Part shown: piece after piece, positions 1 to 7,622 of the stretch
Layout of the letters: every line of letters starts with the position of its first letter
Numbering within the stretch: position 1 is the stretch's first letter
Translations under genes and position numbers: made by a program
Notes under the pieces: generated by a model
Told to the model about the DNA's origin: nothing
What the model saw: only the letters and a program-made list of their open reading frames with translations
The model's database searches: none
Assembly (NCBI GenBank): GCA_021780395.1
Contig: JAJXYU010000200.1
Coordinates: 1 to 11,183, forward strand
Origin: Pseudomonadota bacterium
GTDB taxonomy: Bacteria; Pseudomonadota; Gammaproteobacteria; Steroidobacterales; Steroidobacteraceae
Reading direction: 5' to 3'
DNA length: 11,183 bases

Positions 1-267
1 GGCGCACGGCGGCGTGCGCCCGGTGTGGCAACACGGCTCGAGCGTGACCACCGCGGTCGCGCCGCGCGCCGCCTCGCCCGCCGCCCGCAGCGCGATCACC
101 TCGGCATGCGGCTCCCCGGCCCGGCGGTGCCAGCCCTCGCCGACGACGCGCCCGTCACGCAGGATCACGCAGCCGACGCGCGGATTCGGGTCGGTCGTGA
201 ACAGGCCGCGCGCGGCGAGCTCGATCGCTCGGCGCATTGCGTCGGCATCCGCGCGGTCCGCGCTCAC
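1..267 (-). CDS. ribD: Riboflavin biosynthesis protein RibD, N-terminal deaminase part (cut by window edge)
   Basis: Bifunctional cytosolic enzyme of riboflavin synthesis: the N-terminal domain deaminates the pyrimidine product of GTP cyclohydrolase II and the C-terminal domain reduces the ribosyl side chain. Only the first 89 codons are present, so the reductase domain lies outside the window. The visible part has the cytidine-deaminase-like zinc site: HAE at residues 54-56 (zinc ligand H54, catalytic E56), then [11 protein letters not shown] with ligands C79 and C88. [11 protein letters not shown] at 24-34 is the usual RibD substrate-site segment. I chose the GTG at 265-267, which overlaps the nrdR stop in a GTGA junction and gives an N-terminus of normal length. 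An in-frame ATG at 235-237 (codon 11) is the alternative, but would make the protein start late relative to E. coli RibD. It is last of the visible minus-strand genes and probably translationally coupled to nrdR. Confidence 0.95.
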   Translation of the reverse strand, partial: MSADRADADAMRRAIELAARGLFTTDPNPRVGCVILRDGRVVGEGWHRRAGEPHAEVIALRAAGEAARGATAVVTLEPCCHTGRTPPCA

Positions 268-788
268 TCGCGCTCGCCGTTCGTGTCGCCGCCGGGCAGC
301 AGCGGCAGCTGGTCCTTGCTCGACTCGCGCCGGCGCGGATGCCGCCGCAGCTGGTCGATCTCGGTCCGGAACGCCTCGACGTCCTGGAAGCTCCGGTACA
401 CCGATGCGAAGCGCACGTACGCCACCTCGTCGAGGTGGCGCAACTCCTCCATCACCATCTCCCCGACCGCACGCGAGGCGATCTCGCGCTCCCCGAGGCT
501 GCGCAGCCGATGACAGATCCGCGCGACCGCGTCGTCGATCGTCTCGCGACTCACCGGACGTTTCTCCAGCGCCTTTTGCATGCCCGCGCGCAACTTGTTC
601 TCGTCGAACGGCTCGCGGCTGCGATCGCTCTTCACGACGACCGGCAGCAGCAACTCCGCCGATTCGAACGTGGTGAACCGCTCCGCGCACGCGAGACACT
701 CGCGGCGACGACGGATCTGGCGTCCCTCGCCCGCGAGCCGTGAATCGATGACCTTAGTCTCCGTGTGGCCGCAGAATGGACAATGCAT
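264..788 (-). CDS. nrdR: Transcriptional repressor NrdR
   Basis: Zinc-finger/ATP-cone repressor that senses adenine nucleotides and shuts down ribonucleotide reductase (nrd) operons by binding NrdR boxes. The N-terminus MHCPFC begins the zinc ribbon, with cysteines at 3, 6, 31 and 34; the run IRRRREC (25-31) and RFTTFE (37-42) are hallmarks of the family. The ATP-cone domain covers roughly residues 47-137 ([14 protein letters not shown], then the [11 protein letters not shown] segment near 124-134). The product is 174 residues, longer than the roughly 150 of E. coli NrdR because of a charged C-terminal tail from about residue 148. It starts 41 bases after glyA and shares a GTGA overlap with ribD; this glyA-nrdR-ribD order is common in Proteobacteria. 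No strong ribosome binding site is visible, only a weak GTGAGC-like stretch. I see no NrdR box pair here, so its targets lie elsewhere. Confidence 0.97.
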   Translation of the reverse strand: MHCPFCGHTETKVIDSRLAGEGRQIRRRRECLACAERFTTFESAELLLPVVVKSDRSREPFDENKLRAGMQKALEKRPVSRETIDDAVARICHRLRSLGEREIASRAVGEMVMEELRHLDEVAYVRFASVYRSFQDVEAFRTEIDQLRRHPRRRESSKDQLPLLPGGDTNGERE

Positions 789-803
789 CGCGCACGCTCA
801 CGG

Positions 804-819
804 GGCCGCGCCCGCGGCC
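804..819 (-). other. GC hairpin in the glyA-nrdR gap
   Basis: A perfect 6-base-pair inverted repeat (GGCCGC, 4-base loop, GCGGCC) lies about 10 bases after the glyA stop on the minus strand. There is no T tract after it, so it does not look like a normal intrinsic terminator. It could act as an RNA-processing or stability element that lets glyA and nrdR accumulate differently. Short GC palindromes are common by chance in DNA of this composition. Confidence 0.3.
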
Positions 820-829
820 GGTCCGCGCC

Positions 830-2083
830 TCACGCATACACGGGGAAGCGCGCGCACAGCGCGACGACTTCCGAACGTACCCGCTCGACGACCCCCTCGT
901 CGCCGAAGTGATCGAGCAGGTCGGCGATCCAGGTCGCGAGCCGCTCCATCTCGGGCTCCTTGAAGCCGCGGGTCGTGATCGCCGGGGTCCCGATCCGCAG
1001 GCCGCTCGTGACCGTCGGCGGGCGCGGATCGTTCGGCACCGCGTTCTTGTTGACCGTGATGTGCGCGCGCCCGAGCGCGGCGTCGGCGTCCTTCCCGGTC
1101 ACGCTCTTGGTCGTCAGATCGAGCAGGAACAGGTGGTTGTCGGTGCCGCCGGAGACGATCCGGAACCCGCGCTTCTGCAGCGCCGCGGCGAGCGCGCGCG
1201 CGTTCGCGACGACCTGCTCCGCGTACGCCTTGAACGCCGGCTGCAGCGCCTCCTGGAACGCGACCGCCTTCGCGGCGATCACGTGCATCAGCGGACCGCC
1301 CTGGATGCCCGGGAACACCGTCGAGTTGAGCTTCTTGTGGATCTCCTCGTTCGGCCGCGCGAGGATCAGGCCGCCGCGCGGACCGCGCAGGGTCTTGTGG
1401 GTCGTCGTCGTGACGACGTCGGCGATCGGCACGGGGTTCGGATAGACCCCGGCGGCGACGAGTCCGGCGACGTGCGCCATGTCGACGAGGAAGTGCGCGC
1501 CGACCGCATCCGCGATCCGCCGGAAGCGTGCCCAGTCGATCACGCGGGAGTACGCCGAGAAGCCCGCAACGACGAGCTTCGGCCGGTGCTCCATCGCGAG
1601 GCGCTCGACCTGGTCGTAGTCGATCTCGCCGGTCTGCGGCTTCACGCCGTACTGCACCGCCTTGAACAGCTTCCCGGAGAAGTTCACCTTCGCGCCGTGG
1701 GTGAGGTGCCCGCCGTGGTCGAGGCTCATCCCGAGGATCGTGTCGCCCGGGGTCAGCAGCGAGAAGTACACCGCCTGGTTCGCCTGCGACCCGGAGTGCG
1801 GCTGGACGTTCGCGAATGCGGCGCCGAACAGCGCCTTCGCGCGCTCGATCGCGAGCCGCTCCGCAATGTCGACGAACTCGCAGCCGCCGTAGTAGCGCTT
1901 GCCCGGATAGCCTTCCGCATACTTGTTCGTGAGCACCGACCCTTGCGCCGCGAGCACCCGCGGGCTCGTGTAGTTCTCCGACGCGATCAGCTCGATGTGG
2001 TCTTCCTGGCGCTGCCGCTCGTCGGCGATCGCGCGCGCGAGCTCGTCGTCGAATCCCTCGATCGTCATCTGCGAATGGAACAT
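830..2083 (-). CDS. glyA: Serine hydroxymethyltransferase
   Basis: Cytosolic PLP enzyme that interconverts serine and glycine while transferring a one-carbon unit to tetrahydrofolate, feeding purine, thymidylate and methionine synthesis. At 417 residues it matches E. coli GlyA in length and aligns nearly without gaps from memory. Visible active-site features are [11 protein letters not shown] (30-40, with E36), the [15 protein letters not shown] segment (53-67), [20 protein letters not shown] (200-219, with D201 and H204), [14 protein letters not shown] with the PLP Schiff-base lysine at 230, and LRIGTPAIT with the carboxylate-binding R363. The reading frame stays open well upstream into the acuC region, but the ATG at 2081-2083 gives the family-typical N-terminus ([15 protein letters not shown]) and has GGAGA (2091-2095) seven bases before it. 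It follows the acuC stop by 28 bases, and a consensus -10 box overlaps that stop. Confidence 0.98.
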   Translation of the reverse strand: MFHSQMTIEGFDDELARAIADERQRQEDHIELIASENYTSPRVLAAQGSVLTNKYAEGYPGKRYYGGCEFVDIAERLAIERAKALFGAAFANVQPHSGSQANQAVYFSLLTPGDTILGMSLDHGGHLTHGAKVNFSGKLFKAVQYGVKPQTGEIDYDQVERLAMEHRPKLVVAGFSAYSRVIDWARFRRIADAVGAHFLVDMAHVAGLVAAGVYPNPVPIADVVTTTTHKTLRGPRGGLILARPNEEIHKKLNSTVFPGIQGGPLMHVIAAKAVAFQEALQPAFKAYAEQVVANARALAAALQKRGFRIVSGGTDNHLFLLDLTTKSVTGKDADAALGRAHITVNKNAVPNDPRPPTVTSGLRIGTPAITTRGFKEPEMERLATWIADLLDHFGDEGVVERVRSEVVALCARFPVYA

Positions 2084-2090
2084 GAACGGG

Positions 2091-2095
2091 TCTCC
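2091..2095 (-). promoter_or_regulatory. Ribosome binding site of glyA
   Basis: GGAGA on the minus strand, seven bases before the ATG at 2081-2083. It decides the glyA start against a much longer open frame that runs upstream into the acuC region. Confidence 0.75.
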
Positions 2096-2110
2096 GGAAA
2101 GTAGCCGCTC

Positions 2111-2116
2111 ATTATA
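2111..2116 (-). promoter_or_regulatory. Consensus -10 box (TATAAT), probable glyA promoter
   Basis: On the minus strand the sequence reads TATAAT exactly across the acuC stop codon, which is followed directly by TGA. A perfect sigma-70 -10 hexamer stands out in DNA this GC-rich. Transcription would start near 2104, giving a leader of about 20 bases that contains the glyA ribosome binding site. The -35 region is poor: at a 17-base spacing the hexamer is TGGGGA (three of six matches), so an activator or a non-housekeeping variant may be involved. The position is well suited to uncoupling glyA from acuC. Confidence 0.5.
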
Positions 2117-3086
2117 ACGGATCGGCCCACTCGTCCCCAGCGACAAACGCGTCCACGACCGCGCACCAGGCGCGCGCGAGGTTGGACCGGTCGTAGCCCC
2201 CGCCCCCCATCCCGAGCACCCGGCCATGGCCCTGCGCGTCGGCGATCGCGCCGAGCCGGCGCGCCGCATGCGCATGCGCGGCCTCGGTGAACCCGAGGTG
2301 GGTCAACGGATCGCCGGCGAGGCCGTCCGCGCCGCACTGGAACAGGATGAAGTCGCTCGGAAACCGGTCGAGGAACGCCTCGACCTCGTCCCACGCGGCG
2401 GCGAATGCCCGATCGTCCGCGCCGGGCGGCAGCGGCAGGTTCAGTTTCGTGCCGGCGGCCGCGCCGCGGCCGGTCTCCTCGCGCGCGCCGGTCCCGGGAT
2501 ACAGGTGCCGCCCGTCCTCGTGGATGTCCGCGACGTAGACCGACTCGTCCGCGACGAACGCGTAGTAGACCCCGTCGCCGTGGTGCGCATCGATGTCGAC
2601 GTACGCGATCCGGCGCAGGCCGTGGCGCTCGCGCAGGATCTCGATCGCAACGCCGCAATCGTTGAAAACGCAGAAACCGGCCGCCCGGTCGCGCGCCGCG
2701 TGGTGCAGTCCGGCGATCGGCACGAACGCCCGCCGGCATCGGCCCTCGACCAGCGCTTCGGCGGCGGTCAGCGTCGCGCCGACGACCGACGCGGCCGCCT
2801 CGTAGACGCCGCGGAACGCCGGCGTGTCGCCGCCGTCGAGGAAGCCCTCGCCGGTCGCGGAGCGGCGGCGCACGAAGTCGAGGTAGGCCGGGGTGTGGAA
2901 CGCGGCGAGTTCCGCGTCGGCGGCGATCCGGGGCGCGCCGCGCACGATCCGCTCGGCGAGACCCCGAGCCCGCAGCTCGCGCAGGAAGCACGCCTGCCGA
3001 TCCAGGCCGAACGGGTGACCGTTGCCGAAGCCGTAGCGGGCGATCGCGTCGCCGGCGACGAGCATCACGGGAGCCGGCGTCGACAT
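2112..3086 (-). CDS. Histone deacetylase/AcuC/acetylpolyamine amidohydrolase family protein
   Basis: Zinc-dependent deacetylase of the arginase/deacetylase fold, 324 residues, cytosolic with no signal peptide. All the catalytic positions of the family are present: the paired histidines in GLHHA (H128, H129), [12 protein letters not shown] with zinc ligands D166 and H168, [11 protein letters not shown] with zinc ligand D254, and GGGGYDRSN with transition-state tyrosine Y298. HPFGLDR near residues 24-30 is typical of the AcuC-like bacterial group. The substrate cannot be read from sequence: B. subtilis AcuC acts on acetylated acetyl-CoA synthetase, while other members act on acetylpolyamines. 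I chose the ATG at 3084-3086. No good ribosome binding site precedes it, and the frame stays open far upstream only because the opposite strand is GC-rich coding DNA. It is first in the minus-strand unit with glyA and is divergent from the efflux operon. Confidence 0.92.
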   Translation of the reverse strand: MSTPAPVMLVAGDAIARYGFGNGHPFGLDRQACFLRELRARGLAERIVRGAPRIAADAELAAFHTPAYLDFVRRRSATGEGFLDGGDTPAFRGVYEAAASVVGATLTAAEALVEGRCRRAFVPIAGLHHAARDRAAGFCVFNDCGVAIEILRERHGLRRIAYVDIDAHHGDGVYYAFVADESVYVADIHEDGRHLYPGTGAREETGRGAAAGTKLNLPLPPGADDRAFAAAWDEVEAFLDRFPSDFILFQCGADGLAGDPLTHLGFTEAAHAHAARRLGAIADAQGHGRVLGMGGGGYDRSNLARAWCAVVDAFVAGDEWADPL

Positions 3087-3147
3087 GCGCGGCAGCGTAC
3101 CACGGAGACCGGGCAACGAGGGGCAGGCCTGCGCGATCGGGCCGACG

Positions 3148-3179
3148 ACCCATCGGGTCGGTGGCCGCCTCGGATGGGT
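3148..3179. repeat. Inverted repeat ACCCATC ... GATGGGT
   Basis: Perfect 7-base arms at 3148-3154 and 3173-3179, separated by 18 bases, so arm centres are 25 bases apart. It lies in the divergent intergenic region and could be a dimeric regulator site or simply a chance match. No run of T follows on either strand, so it is not an obvious terminator. Confidence 0.35.
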
Positions 3180-3214
3180 GGTGCTGGCGGAGGGGGGGCG
3201 ACCGCCCGCGCCGA

Positions 3215-3244
3215 CGTTCCTTGACGTTTCCTCGCGTTCCTTGA
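3215..3244. repeat. Three 10-base units upstream of the efflux operon
   Basis: The units are CGTTCCTTGA (3215-3224), CGTTTCCTCG (3225-3234) and CGTTCCTTGA (3235-3244). The outer two are identical and the middle one keeps CGTT, so CGTT recurs once per helical turn on one face of the DNA. They sit 62-91 bases before the mdtA start and contain the TTGACG hexamer. This layout resembles direct-repeat operators of response regulators; E. coli mdtABC is controlled by BaeR, but I do not claim this is a BaeR box. Confidence 0.45.
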
Positions 3245-3305
3245 GTGGTGCCGGCGCAGCGCATCGGTCAGAATTCCCCGCGATGCGAATCGCAGGCTGG
3301 AATCC

Positions 3306-4478
3306 ATGAACGAGCCGCCGGCTCCGCCCCCGGCGCCGATGCGCCGCAGCCGCTCCTTCTGGGTCGCGGCCGGGCTGCTCGGCACGCTCGTGGTCGTCGT
3401 CGGACTGCGGCTGATCGGCTCGAAGGCGCCGCCGCGCGCCATGCCCCCGCAGGTCGTCGACGTCGCCGCGGCCGTCCGCGCGTCGATGCCCGAGACGCTC
3501 ACCGAGCTCGGTACCGTGACCCCGATCTCGACCGTGACCGTGCTGCCACAGCTCAGCGGCTACCTCACCGAGGTCGGCTATCGCGAAGGCGAGGACGTGA
3601 AGGCCGGGCAGTTCCTCGCGCAGATCGACCCGCGGCCCTACGCGATCGGCCTGCGCCAGGCCGAGGCGGCGCTCGCGAAGGATCGCGCGGTGCTCGCGCA
3701 GGGCCGCGCCGACCTCGCGCGCTACGCGCTGCTGCGGACGAAACAGGCGATCGCCGAGCAGACCTACGACGACCAGCGCTACGCGGTCGAGCAGCAACGC
3801 GCGCAGGTCGCGAGCGACCAGGCGAACGCCGCGCAGTACCGCCTCGACCTCGCGTACGCCCATATCACCGCACCGATCGCCGGCCGGGTCGGCCTGCGTC
3901 TGGTCGATCCGGGCAATTACGTGACCGCGTCGAGCTCGCCCGGAATCGTCGTGATCACGACGATGAAGCCGACGACCGTCGAGTTCACGGTCGCGCAGAA
4001 CGACCTCGCGGCGGTGGTCCGGCGATTCGACACCGGCGCGAAACTCGAGGTGACCGCCACCACGAGCGGCGATGACCGGCCGATCGAGACCGGCATGCTG
4101 TATGCGATCGGCAATCAGGTGAGCACCGGCACCGGCACCGTGACCCTGCGCGCGAAGTTCGCGAACGCGCAGGAACGGCTGTTCCCGAACGAGTTCGTGA
4201 ACGTGAAGCTCCTGGTCGACACGCTGCGCAACGTCGTGACCGTGCCGACGAGCGCGATCCTGAACGGCGCCCCCGGCGACTACGTGTACCTCGTGGGTCC
4301 GGATCACACCGTCTCGGCGCACCCGGTCCGCATCGGTCCGAGCGACGGCGAGCGCACCGCGATCCTCGCGGGCCTCGCGCCGGGCCAGGTCGTCGTGATC
4401 GACGGGACCGACCGGCTGCGCGACGGCGCGAGGATCAGCATCGCGTCCGGCGCGGCGCAACGCGGCGGGCGCCGGTGA
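3306..4478 (+). CDS. mdtA: RND efflux membrane fusion protein, MdtA/MuxA type
   Basis: Periplasmic adaptor that links the inner-membrane RND pump to the outer-membrane channel. It has 390 residues. Order of parts: Pro-rich cytoplasmic start (1-17), one hydrophobic anchor (about 18-36, no lipobox cysteine), barrel-sandwich half with TVLPQLSGYL (78-87) and the lipoyl-like EGEDVKAGQFLAQIDPRPY (94-112), a helical hairpin (about 113-183), the second lipoyl half with ITAPIAGRVGLRLVDPGNYV (187-206), then beta-barrel and membrane-proximal domains. IDPRPY and GRVGLRLVDPGN are close to E. coli MdtA. At the hairpin tip the channel-contact motif known from AcrA (R..L..S..D) reads R139, L143, A150, D155, so the serine is alanine. 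The ATG at 3306 is preceded by only a weak GGCTGGAA; M12 (ATG at 3339) is a less likely alternative. It leads the operon, 36 bases before mdtB. Confidence 0.95.
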   Translation: MNEPPAPPPAPMRRSRSFWVAAGLLGTLVVVVGLRLIGSKAPPRAMPPQVVDVAAAVRASMPETLTELGTVTPISTVTVLPQLSGYLTEVGYREGEDVKAGQFLAQIDPRPYAIGLRQAEAALAKDRAVLAQGRADLARYALLRTKQAIAEQTYDDQRYAVEQQRAQVASDQANAAQYRLDLAYAHITAPIAGRVGLRLVDPGNYVTASSSPGIVVITTMKPTTVEFTVAQNDLAAVVRRFDTGAKLEVTATTSGDDRPIETGMLYAIGNQVSTGTGTVTLRAKFANAQERLFPNEFVNVKLLVDTLRNVVTVPTSAILNGAPGDYVYLVGPDHTVSAHPVRIGPSDGERTAILAGLAPGQVVVIDGTDRLRDGARISIASGAAQRGGRR

Positions 4479-4514
4479 CCGCCGCCTGATCCCGCACCCC
4501 CCTCGCGACCTGCG

Positions 4515-7500
4515 ATGAACCCTTCCCGCCCGTTCATCCTGAGACCGGTGGCGACGTCGTTGCTGATGATCGCGCTCGTGCTCATCGGCCTGATCGCGGT
4601 GCGCTTCCTGCCGATCTCCTCGCTCCCGGACGTCGACTACCCGACGATCCAGGTGCAGACCTTCTACCCCGGCGCGAGCCCGCAGGTGATGGCGACGACG
4701 GTGACTGCACCGCTCGAAGTGCAGCTCGGGGAGATCCCGAGCCTCACACAGATGATCTCGCGCAGCTCCGAGGGCTCCTCGGTGATCAATCTGCAGTTCA
4801 GTCTGGCGCAGAACCTCGACGTCGCCGAGCAGAACGTGCAGGAGGCGATCAACGGCGCGAGCAGTCTGCTGCCGGGCGGCCTGCCGGCGCCGCCGGTGTA
4901 CGCGAAGGTGAACCCAGCCGATCAGCCGATCATCACCTTCGCGCTCACCTCGAAGACGCTGTCCCTGACCGATCTGCAGGACATCGCGAACGACCGCCTC
5001 GCCTCGAAGCTCTCCGAGGTCCCCGGCGTCGGCCAGGTCACGCCGGCCGGCGGGCACGTCCCGGCGATCCGGGTGGAGTTCGACCCGCACAAGCTCGCCG
5101 CGCACGGGCTCAGCATCGACGACTTGCGCACGCTCCTCGCGACGGTGAACGTGAGCCAGCCGAAGGGCAACTTCGACGGACCGGCGCTCGACTACACGAT
5201 CAACTCGAACGACCAGATCCGCGATCCACGCGAGTACCTCGATACCGTGATCGCGTACCAGAACGGTGCGCCGGTGTTCCTGCGCGACGTCGCGACGGTC
5301 GAGCGCGCCGCGCAGGACGTCGAGCAAGGCGCCTGGTACGACCGCACCCCCGCGATCGTGCTGAACGTGCTGCGCCAGCCGGGGGCGAACGTGATCGCGA
5401 CCGTGGACGCGATCAAGGCGCGCCTCCCGGGACTGCTCGCGAGCCTGCCGCACGCGATGCGCCTGCGCGTGGTCGCCGACAGCACCGGGGTGATCCGCGC
5501 GTCGGTCGCGGACGCCGAGCTCGAGCTCGCGCTCTCGATCGCGCTCGTGGTGCTGGTGATCTTCGTGTTCCTGCGCAATGCGCCGGCGACGCTGATCCCG
5601 AGCATCTCGGTGCCGGTGTCGCTGATCGGCACGCTCGCGATCATGTACGAGCTCGGCTATTCGATCGACAACCTGTCGCTGATGGCGCTGATCGTCGCGA
5701 CCGGGTTCGTCGTCGACGACTCGATCGTGATGATCGAGAACATCGTCCGCTACCTCGAGGAGGGCATGAGCCCGCTCGACGCGGCGCTCGCGGGCGCCGG
5801 GCAGATCGGCTTCACGATCGTGTCGCTCACCGTGTCGCTGATCGCGGTGCTGATCCCGCTGCTGTTCATGGGCGGCGTGATCGGCCGCCTGTTCAGCGAG
5901 TTCGCGGTCACGCTCGCGGTGACGATCCTGTTCTCGGCGGTGGTCTCGCTGACCCTGGTGCCGATGCTGTGCGCGCGGATCCTGCGGCGCAAGGCCGAGC
6001 GCCGGCCGAGCCGCTTCGAGGGCTTCAGCGAACGCGCGTTCGATCGACTGCTCGCGGCCTACCAGCGCGGGCTCGGCTGGGTGCTCGACCACCAGGCGCT
6101 CACGCTCGGCGTCGCCGCGCTCACGGTCGCGCTGACGCTGCTGCTGTACGCGACGATTCCGAAGGGGCTGTTCCCGGTGCAGGACGTCGGCGTGATCCAG
6201 GGGATCAGCATCGCCGACAACTCGGTGTCCTACCGCGCGATGACGCGGCGGCAGATGGCGCTCGGCGAGGCGATCCTGAAGGACCCGGACGTGGCCTCGC
6301 TGACCTCCTACGTCGGGATCGACGGCACCAATCCGACGCTGAACCAGGGGCGCTTCCTGATCAACCTGAGACCGCACGACCAGCGCCGGCTGAGTGCGGC
6401 GCAGATCGCCGTCCGGCTCCGCCGCGAGACCGCCGGCGTGCCCGGGATCCAGCTGTACCTGCAGCCGACGCAGAGTCTCACGCTCGACACGGTCGTCGCG
6501 CCGAGCCAGTACCAGTTCGTGCTCCGCGGCCCCGATCAGCACGCGTTCGACACGATCGTGCCGGAACTCCTCGCGCGGATGCGCCGGATCCCCTCGATCG
6601 CGAACGTGACCAGCGACCTCGACAACGAGGGCGCGAGCGTCGACGTCGAGGTCGACCGGCAGCTCGCCGCCCGCTACGGGATCACGCCGGCGACGATCGA
6701 CAACGCGCTGTACGACGCGCTCGGTCAGCGCATCGTCTCGACGATCTTCACGCAGTCGAACCAGTACCGCGTGATCCTGAATGCGCAGCCGCGCACGCTC
6801 CCGACGCTCGCGTCCCTCGGGACGCTGTACCTGCCGACCCAGACGGCCGCGAGCGGCCAGGTGCCGCTCGGGGCGATCGCGAGGATCCGGGTCACGAAGC
6901 GTCCGCTCGTGATCAGCCACCTGGCGCAGTTCCCCGCGGTGACCGTGTCGTTCGATCTCGCACCGGGCGCCTCGCTCAGCACCGCGATCGACGCGATCCA
7001 CCGCGCCGAACGCGCGGTGCGCCTGCCGCCGTCGATCACGAGCTCCTTCCAGGGCGCCGCGCAGGCGTTCGAGAGCTCCCTGTCGAGCGAGGCGTTCCTG
7101 CTGCTCGCGGCGCTCGCGACCGTGTACATCGTGCTCGGCGTGCTGTACGAGAGCTACATCCACCCGGTCACGATCCTCTCGACCCTGCCCTCGGCGGGAA
7201 TCGGCGCGCTGCTCGCGCTGATGATCGCGGGGAAGGACCTCGACGTGATCGGGATCATCGGGATCGTGCTGCTGATCGGCATCGTGAAGAAGAACGGGAT
7301 CATGATCGTCGACTTCGCGCTCGAGGCGGAGCGTGAGCACGGCCAGTCGCCGCGCGAGGCGATCCTGCAAGCCTCGATCCTGCGCTTCCGGCCGATCCTG
7401 ATGACGACCTTCGCGGCGATCCTCGGCGCACTGCCGCTGCTCGCCGGCACCGGCACCGGTTCGGAACTGCGACGGCCGCTCGGCATCGCGATCATCGGCG

Positions 7501-7622
7501 GCCTGGTGGTGAGCCAGGCGCTCACCTTGTTCACGACGCCGGTGATCTACCTCTTCTTCGACCGCCTCGCGCTGCGCGTGCGCGGCCGTCGCCGCGGTGC
7601 GGCCGCGGAAGGCGCCGCGTGA
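4515..7622 (+). CDS. mdtB: RND multidrug efflux pump subunit, MdtB/MuxB type
   Basis: Inner-membrane proton/drug antiporter subunit of the HAE1 RND family, expected to pair with the MdtC-like subunit; E. coli MdtBC works as a B2C heterotrimer. It has 1035 residues, close to E. coli MdtB (1040). TM1 is near 12-32, followed by a large periplasmic loop, TM2 from about 336, TM4 with GFVVDDSIVMIENI carrying the proton-relay pair D401-D402, a second periplasmic loop, and the C-terminal bundle with IGIVKKNGIM, where K926 matches AcrB K940. LTLVPMLCARIL after TM6 and RFRPILMTT near the C-terminus are MdtB-like. The N-terminus NPSRPFILRPVATSLL matches the family, which fixes the ATG at 4515, although no ribosome binding site is seen in the 36-base gap after mdtA. 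The stop overlaps the mdtC start (GTGA). Confidence 0.96.
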   Translation: MNPSRPFILRPVATSLLMIALVLIGLIAVRFLPISSLPDVDYPTIQVQTFYPGASPQVMATTVTAPLEVQLGEIPSLTQMISRSSEGSSVINLQFSLAQNLDVAEQNVQEAINGASSLLPGGLPAPPVYAKVNPADQPIITFALTSKTLSLTDLQDIANDRLASKLSEVPGVGQVTPAGGHVPAIRVEFDPHKLAAHGLSIDDLRTLLATVNVSQPKGNFDGPALDYTINSNDQIRDPREYLDTVIAYQNGAPVFLRDVATVERAAQDVEQGAWYDRTPAIVLNVLRQPGANVIATVDAIKARLPGLLASLPHAMRLRVVADSTGVIRASVADAELELALSIALVVLVIFVFLRNAPATLIPSISVPVSLIGTLAIMYELGYSIDNLSLMALIVATGFVVDDSIVMIENIVRYLEEGMSPLDAALAGAGQIGFTIVSLTVSLIAVLIPLLFMGGVIGRLFSEFAVTLAVTILFSAVVSLTLVPMLCARILRRKAERRPSRFEGFSERAFDRLLAAYQRGLGWVLDHQALTLGVAALTVALTLLLYATIPKGLFPVQDVGVIQGISIADNSVSYRAMTRRQMALGEAILKDPDVASLTSYVGIDGTNPTLNQGRFLINLRPHDQRRLSAAQIAVRLRRETAGVPGIQLYLQPTQSLTLDTVVAPSQYQFVLRGPDQHAFDTIVPELLARMRRIPSIANVTSDLDNEGASVDVEVDRQLAARYGITPATIDNALYDALGQRIVSTIFTQSNQYRVILNAQPRTLPTLASLGTLYLPTQTAASGQVPLGAIARIRVTKRPLVISHLAQFPAVTVSFDLAPGASLSTAIDAIHRAERAVRLPPSITSSFQGAAQAFESSLSSEAFLLLAALATVYIVLGVLYESYIHPVTILSTLPSAGIGALLALMIAGKDLDVIGIIGIVLLIGIVKKNGIMIVDFALEAEREHGQSPREAILQASILRFRPILMTTFAAILGALPLLAGTGTGSELRRPLGIAIIGGLVVSQALTLFTTPVIYLFFDRLALRVRGRRRGAAAEGAA

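Larger units (their letters stand above)
3087..3305. promoter_or_regulatory. Divergent promoter region between the deacetylase gene and the efflux operon
   Basis: No gene lies in these 219 bases. Both flanking genes start from here and point away, so both promoters should be inside. It holds a 7-base inverted repeat (3148-3179), three 10-base-phased CGTT units (3215-3244), and a TTGACG hexamer at 3221-3226 that matches five of six bases of a -35 box but has no convincing -10 at 16-18 bases. CAGAAT at 3269-3274 is a weak -10 candidate. The region is somewhat less GC-rich near 3211-3290 than the genes on either side. Confidence 0.6.

Noticed and set aside
776..2104. A 442-codon plus-strand open frame opposite glyA
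   Set aside because: Shadow of glyA, which is conserved along its whole length; the plus-strand product is Arg/Val/Asp-rich without any family feature.
2084..2275. Upstream extension of glyA by 64 codons (start at 2275)
   Set aside because: It would overlap the end of the deacetylase gene and add residues absent from GlyA; the ATG at 2083 has a good ribosome binding site and the normal N-terminus.
3221..3249. A complete sigma-70 promoter for the efflux operon built on TTGACG
   Set aside because: The -35-like hexamer is good, but no acceptable -10 is found at 16-18 bases, so I list it only as part of the intergenic region.
3280..3293. Short inverted repeat GCGAT-GCGA-ATCGC just before mdtA
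   Set aside because: Five-base arms are too short to separate from chance in this GC-rich DNA.
2112..7370. A 1752-codon open frame on the minus strand running from inside the pump genes into the deacetylase gene
   Set aside because: Only its last 324 codons are a real gene. The rest is antisense to mdtA and mdtB, is made mostly of Arg, Asp, His and Glu with no recognisable domain, and is open because GC-rich third positions on the coding strand remove stops from the opposite frame.
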